In this document: positions 59,770 to 64,000 of the stretch, in pieces | Numbering within the stretch: position 1 is the first letter of the stretch | How the letters are laid out: every line of letters begins with the position of its first letter | Source: Arthrobacter sp. N199823 | GTDB taxonomy: Bacteria > Actinomycetota > Actinomycetes > Actinomycetales > Micrococcaceae | DNA length: 64,000 nucleotides | NCBI RefSeq assembly: GCF_002929705.1 | Contig: NZ_PJIN01000013.1 | Coordinates: forward strand, 1 to 64,000 | Direction of reading: 5' to 3' | Notes under the pieces: model-generated | Databases searched by the model: none | Told to the model about the DNA's origin: nothing | The model's input: the letters and a program-made list of their open reading frames with translations, nothing else | Program-made: the position numbers and the translations under genes

Positions 59770-60249
59770 TCAGAGCTGTCGACTCCAGGCCACTTCACGT
59801 TCGAGCTGGCCAGTTTCAGTAAACAGTTGAACCTGGTGTGTTGAGGAAAGGGCAACCGCAAGATCCTTTGTGTCCGCTGACGTGAATCCGGCTTTCTGCC
59901 AGAACGGGCCAGACCTGCGGCTGAACAGCCAGGCCTGCTTGGCGCCAGCCTCGACTGCTCGTTCCATCGCGAATTGGGCAAGCTCCAGCCCAACTCCTGC
60001 CCCGCGAAGTTCGGGATCAACAGCAACGCTTCGAATAAGAGCATGCCTGCCGTCCTCGCTTCCTTCATATCCCGTCGTGGCGAGGATACGTGCCGTCTTT
60101 TCATCCCGCGAGATCCACAAGTGCACCGTCGGTGAATCGAGTCCACTCAAAGTCAGGTCAGCGATACGCAGGAACTCTGAAATTTCAGCCATATCGGACT
60201 CAGTGGCGCGCGCAAGGTTGATCATTCCTCTACGGTATCCACCCAACAT
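59770..60249 (-). CDS. GNAT acetyltransferase, ArsN2-like
   Basis: About 159 residues. IRSVAVDPELRGAGVGLELA contains the acetyl-CoA loop (R-G-A-G-V-G), and ISEFLRIADLTLSGLDSP near the start with WLFSRRSGPFWQKAGFTSAD at the end resembles ArsN-type N-acetyltransferases that act on arsinothricin or similar amino-acid antibiotics. The substrate is not proven and no ars genes are near. Start at 60249 (AGG six bases before) or 60225. Cargo of the Tn3 element; opposite in direction to the next pair. Confidence 0.75.
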   Translation of the reverse strand: MLGGYRRGMINLARATESDMAEISEFLRIADLTLSGLDSPTVHLWISRDEKTARILATTGYEGSEDGRHALIRSVAVDPELRGAGVGLELAQFAMERAVEAGAKQAWLFSRRSGPFWQKAGFTSADTKDLAVALSSTHQVQLFTETGQLEREVAWSRQL

Positions 60250-60408
60250 CGGAATCCTGGAACATAGGGGGGCTTTGGCAGACGTTCGAGTGGTCCTCGC
60301 TCAACCCCTGCCGGGTGCTTGCGCAAGGAAAATCAGCCACCGGTTCCACCAGCGTCAGACTTCGTCGGCAGCGACTTGGTCAAGTCCATTCTGAAAGGCG
60401 CCCTCACA

Positions 60409-60454
60409 TGTCAACTTATAGTTGACATTCTCCAGTGTCAACATATGATTGACA
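60409..60454. promoter_or_regulatory. Two TGTCAAC...TTGACA operators
   Basis: TGTCAACTTATAGTTGACA (60409-60427, 8-bp arms) and TGTCAACATATGATTGACA (60436-60454, 6-bp arms), centres 27 bp apart. The second ends one base before the ATG at 60456, leaving no room for a ribosome binding site, so the message is probably leaderless and repressible. The half-site also resembles the res subsite of the nearby resolvase. Confidence 0.7.
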
Positions 60455-60455
60455 G

Positions 60456-60668
60456 ATGAAAACCGTAAAGCAGGCCCCGACGTCTAGACCGGCACTCTCG
60501 TCCATTTTTCTCGCGCTGACTTCCGTCGGCCTTGCCCTTTCCACGCTCTACTTTCCCTCCGTCACAATCAAGATTGTGTTGCTCATCATCGCCGCGTTGT
60601 TGCTCGCCGCCACCGGGGCATCGTTGGCAATTGTGCTTGCACGCTCCCAACCGCCCAGCGATCGATGA
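60456..60668 (+). CDS. Small two-helix membrane protein
   Basis: 70 residues: SSIFLALTSVGLALSTLYF and TIKIVLLIIAALLLAATGAS, LAIVLA, two transmembrane helices with a short loop containing SVTIK. No signal peptide. The stop overlaps the next start (ATGA), so it is co-translated with a HTH protein. Likely leaderless. Function unknown; could sense or pass a membrane signal to its partner. Confidence 0.65.
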   Translation: MKTVKQAPTSRPALSSIFLALTSVGLALSTLYFPSVTIKIVLLIIAALLLAATGASLAIVLARSQPPSDR

Positions 60669-61237
60669 GCAAAAAACCAGAAGGCCCGGACGACCAGTTG
60701 CGCGTTGCCTTGTCGCAGATGATCACAGCCGTTGACCCCAACCTTGCAGGACGCTTGGAGAGCGAACCCGACTCCTATCTTGACCTCATCGAGCTCACCC
60801 ACCGGAGCTCTGAGGAAATAGCTCAGCTTATGCAATCCGCAGTATCCTCCGCTCGTCTTGCAGGGCTGAGTTGGGAGCGTATCGGCCAGCGGCTTGGGAT
60901 GAGCCGACAGGCAGCACAACAGAGATTCGGGCGCATTCCAGAAAGCGCCGACGGCCACCCTTCCAGTGAGAAGCGCCGGCTCTTTCCTGTGACATCCTTT
61001 GACGAGATGGAAGCGTTAGCTGAAGCTGGGCGCAACGGATGGCATTCCGTCGGCTACGGCATGTACTTCCATAATCTCGTCCGAACCGATGAGCAATGGG
61101 AACATCTCCGAGTCGCCGCCTTCGGGGCTACGAGACGTGGCCTGGAGGCCGAGGGATGGCTGCGAATAGGAGTCATGTGGTTCCCCTGGGCATACTACGC
61201 GCGCCCCACCGGGAAGCCGGTCACAACCGACAAGTAG
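60665..61237 (+). CDS. HTH protein coupled to the membrane protein
   Basis: 190 residues. LAGLSWERIGQRLGMSRQAA then QQRFG is a sigma-region-4-like helix-turn-helix (residues about 66-90), preceded by a helical region HRSSEEIAQLMQSAVSSARL and followed by a C-terminal domain with WHSVGYGMYFHNLVRTDEQW and VMWFPWAYYAR. The C-terminal domain is not recognised. Four-base overlap with the membrane-protein gene. It probably binds the TGTCAAC operators upstream. Cargo of the Tn3 element. Confidence 0.75.
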   Translation: MSKKPEGPDDQLRVALSQMITAVDPNLAGRLESEPDSYLDLIELTHRSSEEIAQLMQSAVSSARLAGLSWERIGQRLGMSRQAAQQRFGRIPESADGHPSSEKRRLFPVTSFDEMEALAEAGRNGWHSVGYGMYFHNLVRTDEQWEHLRVAAFGATRRGLEAEGWLRIGVMWFPWAYYARPTGKPVTTDK

Positions 61238-61311
61238 CCGCTCGCCCAAACGCCTTAACTCAGCATCAGTTCATGGGGCCCGGCACTCCTAAGTGTCTCG
61301 GCAAAGGCAAT

Positions 61312-61872
61312 CTATGGGCTAGAGCGTATGTATTGGTAGACGGTTTGGCGGCTGACCCCGAATTCTCGGGCAAGTGCGGCTTTCGCTTCGCCAGCAGCGG
61401 CGCGCCGAATCAGTGCGGCCGACTCCTCAGCGTTCAACATCTTGCCTCGGCCTTTGTAGACGCCAGCCTTCTTGGCCAAGGTGATCCCCTCGCGTTGTCG
61501 TTCTCGGATGAGGGTTCGTTCGAACTCGGCGAACGCCCCCATCACAGACAGTAAGAAGGTAGCCATCGCAGTGTCGTCTCCGGTGAAGGTCAGATTCTCC
61601 TTCACGAAACGAACCTGAACCTTCTTCGCGGTTAGGCGCCGGACGATGGCCCGGAGGTCATCGAGGTTCCGGGCCAAGCGATCCATGGAATGCACCAGGA
61701 CGGTGTCACCGTCACGGGAAAAATCAATCAACGCTTCCAGCTGGGGACGGTTCTGGTCTTTCCCTGACGCTTGGTCGGTGAAGACCCGGTCGAGATGTTC
61801 GCCGTCGAGTTGCCGGATCGTATTTTGATCTAGGGTACTGACGCGGATGTAACCGAAAGTCTGGCCAGTCAT
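61312..61872 (-). CDS. tnpR: Tn3-family serine resolvase TnpR, second copy
   Basis: 186 residues, FGYIRVSTLDQN with Ser12, and C-terminal HTH AALAREFGVSRQTVYQYI. Differs from the plus-strand copy at 9979-10539 at 14 positions by eye. Similarity between the two regions extends from the res palindrome (61991-62020) to about 61277, some 745 bp, in opposite orientation. It belongs with the transposase at 56223 and would act on the res site at 61886-62020. Confidence 0.93.
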   Translation of the reverse strand: MTGQTFGYIRVSTLDQNTIRQLDGEHLDRVFTDQASGKDQNRPQLEALIDFSRDGDTVLVHSMDRLARNLDDLRAIVRRLTAKKVQVRFVKENLTFTGDDTAMATFLLSVMGAFAEFERTLIRERQREGITLAKKAGVYKGRGKMLNAEESAALIRRAAAGEAKAALAREFGVSRQTVYQYIRSSP

Positions 61873-61885
61873 TATTCTCCGCTCA

Positions 61886-62020
61886 ATAGTGTCAGGGCAA
61901 CTCCAAGAGTCTGCTTCCTAAGTGTCAAGATATGTGATTAACGACCTCAAGTTGACACGTGTTCATTGGGAGAGGTCTACGCAGGGTTTACGTCTGGTTG
62001 GGGTGTACCCCAACCAGACG
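61886..62020 (-). promoter_or_regulatory. res site of the second tnpR, perfect subsite I
   Basis: On the minus strand: a 30-bp palindrome (61991-62020; arms CGTCTGGTTGGGGT and complement, 2-base centre), then TGTCAACTTGAGGTC, then CTTGACACTTAGG and GAGTTGCCCTGACAC before the tnpR start. Subsites, spacing and sequence match 9831-9965. The perfect symmetry marks the 2-bp centre as crossover point. Confidence 0.75.
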
Positions 62021-62261
62021 GCTCAGGACACATTCGGGAGCGCCGGCTTTACTTCGAAAGACCAAGAAAATCCAACATCCCCACTGACGCGCTTAATGGA
62101 AGATTGGATAACCTCCGCGGATCTGCCCTCGGCTTCCTTAACCTCGTCAACGACGTAGCCAGATCACCTGCTTGACTCCGGCGGCTTCAGACCGAAACTA
62201 CACTCTCAATTCTAAAGAGCCGCATTTATTATAACTACGTTCATATCCTCAACGCTCAGGC

Positions 62262-62609
62262 TCAGCCTAGATCCTCTTCGGGAGATACCTGGTCCTTGTC
62301 GGCAGCGATACGTTCAAAGTTCCTCATATCCCATGTGTCAATGACTCGTTTGTCAAGTTGGGTAATGATGAACTGAGAATGGTATTCGAAATTTCGAACA
62401 AGTACTGACATTGCTATGAAAACAAGACCGCCAATGAAGAGGATCATCTTAATGAACGATCCCACGGCAATCAAGATGGAGGCGTCCATGTTTTGGTACG
62501 GTCCCATCCAGACAAGTAAGTAATCTAGGAAAATCATGCTAATAATGCCCGTTAAGGTGCAGACTATTCCTACTACTAGCATCTGCCGGGAATGAAGAAG
62601 AGGCGGCAT
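62262..62609 (-). CDS. Small membrane protein (AT-rich island)
   Basis: 115 residues from the ATG at 62609 (PPLLHSRQMLVVGIVCTLTG). Two helices (LVVGIVCTLTGIISMIFLDY and IKMILFIGGLVFIAMSVLV) and a charged C-terminal tail (NFERIAADKDQVSPEEDLG). Four bases after the stop of the next membrane protein gene, so in one operon with it. No family recognised. Confidence 0.6.
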   Translation of the reverse strand: MPPLLHSRQMLVVGIVCTLTGIISMIFLDYLLVWMGPYQNMDASILIAVGSFIKMILFIGGLVFIAMSVLVRNFEYHSQFIITQLDKRVIDTWDMRNFERIAADKDQVSPEEDLG

Positions 62610-62613
62610 CGTA

Positions 62614-63006
62614 TTATCCCTTGTGGCTGCTTCTCCCAGTTCCATTCGGGAATGGCTCACTGGTATCCTGTGCGGCATCATCACGACCGGACGATTCGGG
62701 CTTCAAGTGGGGTTCGACGTAATCTCGACCAAACAAGAAAATCGGGTCCGTATTCACAGCGTCTATTATTGGGTCAACGAATCGCCTGTTCTTTTGATTC
62801 CATCTAAATCTAACAAAGGGCTTGTAAGACTTGGTTGCAACAACGGCCAAGACTAGCAACAGCAGTAGGAATGTAAACATGTTGGGGTAGATGCCAAATA
62901 AGACGATAGCTGACAAACACGCCGGAATAAGTAGTAGGAAAAGCATATTTGATAAGACCTCCAAAACAGATTGGATCAGTGTTAGGAAGTGGGCATTGAA
63001 CGACAA
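62614..63006 (-). CDS. Small membrane protein (AT-rich island)
   Basis: 130 residues from TTG 63006, or 110 from ATG 62946. Hydrophobic helices MLFLLLIPACLSAIVLFGIY and FTFLLLLLVLAVVATKSYK are followed by a cytoplasmic tail with KPFVRFRWNQKNRRFVDPII. The upstream start overlaps the lipoprotein gene by 25 bases, so the shorter product is possible. Unknown function; operon with its neighbours. Confidence 0.55.
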   Translation of the reverse strand: MSFNAHFLTLIQSVLEVLSNMLFLLLIPACLSAIVLFGIYPNMFTFLLLLLVLAVVATKSYKPFVRFRWNQKNRRFVDPIIDAVNTDPIFLFGRDYVEPHLKPESSGRDDAAQDTSEPFPNGTGRSSHKG

Positions 63007-63698
63007 AATGATTTGATTGAAGCTCCAAAAGTTGAAAGGAAAGCCTCCAGTCTTGCTGGAGCATTGGTATTCAGGTCACGTATTTTGACAAGGTCTTTTT
63101 CCGTGATGTTGGTCTCGATGAGACTTTTCATTCCAGGATAGATTTCATCAATATGGTTGATCGAGGCGGCGTATGTGTCAGGGGTCGTGGCAGCACTTAC
63201 TATGCTGGTCGATGCATAGATTGTACATTCCGAGACAGCAATTTCAGGCGGTGTTTGAGCTACGGGAGTCGGAATTTCTGTCGTTGGTCCTATATGACTA
63301 TATGAATCAAAGATTCTTGTTAGCTCGTCCGGTTTACCAATAGCAATCCACGTGTCCGAATACATGAGTTGGTTCTCCGCTGAAAGACCTGGTCCCCATT
63401 CGTCCAATATCTTGTAGGGAGTTCCTGGCGTTGCATAGATACGAACTATTAATGATGATATGTCCGGGACAACACATTCAGCCCCAGACATATCATCGAA
63501 AGATTGGATGTCATTTTCTAAGATGTCGATATACTCACAATTCATTTTCTCCATGGCTTTTGTAACCACATCGAGTGTCGGAGCCTTTGAAGCGGCTCCT
63601 CGAGTTGGATTCGCGTCCTCCACCGACGTAGTACATCCGGTGAGCCCCAGAGCAACTATCAATGCGATTAGCCTAAAATTCCTCAGAATCTGAACCAT
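62982..63698 (-). CDS. Lipoprotein of unknown function
   Basis: 238 residues with lipoprotein signal NFRLIALIVALGLTGC (lipobox LTGC, Cys at about 22). The exported part contains several Cys (EKMNCEYIDI, GAECVVPD, SECTIYAS, SFCRSMPTS) and WGPGLSAENQLMYSDTWIAI. First gene of a leftward group with two membrane proteins; base composition is more AT-rich than the plasmid backbone, suggesting recent arrival. Confidence 0.65.
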   Translation of the reverse strand: MVQILRNFRLIALIVALGLTGCTTSVEDANPTRGAASKAPTLDVVTKAMEKMNCEYIDILENDIQSFDDMSGAECVVPDISSLIVRIYATPGTPYKILDEWGPGLSAENQLMYSDTWIAIGKPDELTRIFDSYSHIGPTTEIPTPVAQTPPEIAVSECTIYASTSIVSAATTPDTYAASINHIDEIYPGMKSLIETNITEKDLVKIRDLNTNAPARLEAFLSTFGASIKSFCRSMPTS

Positions 63699-63723
63699 CC
63701 TCGGACTCCGTTATTCCACCCTG

Positions 63724-64000
63724 CTATTTCCATCGAAGGTAGGCCGGCATGACGCCACCGTAGGCCTTGAACTGCATCTTCGCCACGGTGGCTACGTTGC
63801 CGATGGGCACTGACGCAGTGTGCCCTCTACCGCACCCTGTGTCCCACCAGTTGGCTTTGTAATACGTCCCCACGCGGATGTAACCCCGAGCTACTGTGCA
63901 AGCATTACTTGATCTATACGGGGTGATGTCTACTATCCAGGAATAGAGCCAAGTGGCTGAGGTATTGAACCCGATAATTCCGCAACCATCCACAGATACG
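63724..64000 (-). CDS. Probable exported protein, 5' end outside window
   Basis: C-terminal 90 or so residues, open through base 64000. Cys, Trp and Gly rich: CGIIGFNTSATWLYSWIVDI, SSNACTVARGYIRVGTYYKA and NWWDTGCGRGHTASVPIGNV, suggesting a small disulphide-bonded extracellular domain. The GTG at 63993 is unlikely to be the true start because the frame continues upstream. Family not recognised. Confidence 0.5.
   Translation of the reverse strand, partial: VSVDGCGIIGFNTSATWLYSWIVDITPYRSSNACTVARGYIRVGTYYKANWWDTGCGRGHTASVPIGNVATVAKMQFKAYGGVMPAYLRWK

Noticed and set aside
1-64000. CRISPR array, rRNA or tRNA genes
   Set aside because: No regularly spaced long direct repeats, and no rRNA or tRNA-like sequence noticed on either strand.

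Overview
The window looks like a large conjugative or mobilisable plasmid of a GC-rich actinobacterium, most likely from the Micrococcaceae (Arthrobacter and relatives). This is inferred from gene families: a ParA plus ribbon-helix-helix partition pair with iterons, a KfrA-like protein, an NrdH redoxin, a MobC/relaxase pair, an SCO6880-type conjugation operon, and a primase-type Rep. I see no rRNA, tRNA or CRISPR array. No search could be run, so family names rest on motifs visible in the translations. Layout: 1-3.7 kb holds a cut-off SRPBCC gene and a Tn3-family transposase. 3.8-7.5 kb is a stress and defence patch: a broken SRAP gene, an abortive-infection (Abi_C) protein, and a umuD-umuC mutagenesis operon with a 49-codon gene behind it. 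7.5-9.1 kb is the partition locus. 9.7-11.9 kb is transposon debris (Tn3 end, hybrid res site, resolvase, tniB fragment, tniQ). 12.2-14.5 kb is a small accessory operon followed by kfrA with a perfect 31-bp palindrome. 14.7-19.6 kb is a single-chain Type ISP restriction-modification enzyme. 19.9-21.0 kb is a fatty-acid desaturase. 21.2-30.6 kb carries a HTH protein, two unknown proteins, a serine recombinase and a giant methylase-helicase (DarB-like) with a second gene embedded in its start.
31.3-34.2 kb is the mobilisation region (hairpin cluster/probable oriT, mobC, relaxase, coiled-coil protein). 34.7-36.5 kb is an ECF sigma factor, a membrane partner and a secreted crystallin-like protein. 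36.7-39.6 kb is a three-gene tyrosine-recombinase element. 40.2-41.6 kb has a lipoprotein and a membrane protein. 41.7-50.0 kb is a leftward conjugation operon (DUF4913, coupling protein, VirB4-like ATPase, SCO6880, VirB6/TrbL-like, membrane proteins, DUF6668). 50.1-53.8 kb is the rightward counterpart (HTH, SLT-CHAP hydrolase, lipoprotein, ParA-like ATPase). 53.8-55.8 kb is the putative replication protein. 56.2-62.0 kb is a second Tn3 half with transposase, Nudix, acetyltransferase, a membrane/HTH pair and a second resolvase. 62.2-64 kb is an AT-richer island of membrane and exported proteins.
How it works together: rep, par and kfrA keep the replicon; mob plus the two divergent transfer operons move it; DarB-like and DUF proteins may protect it on entry, while the Type ISP enzyme and Abi protein would guard the host. 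The two inverted tnpR/res copies at 9.8 and 62.0 kb, together with two 38-bp Tn3 ends pointing the same way, suggest that about 52 kb of this replicon has been inverted through a transposon.
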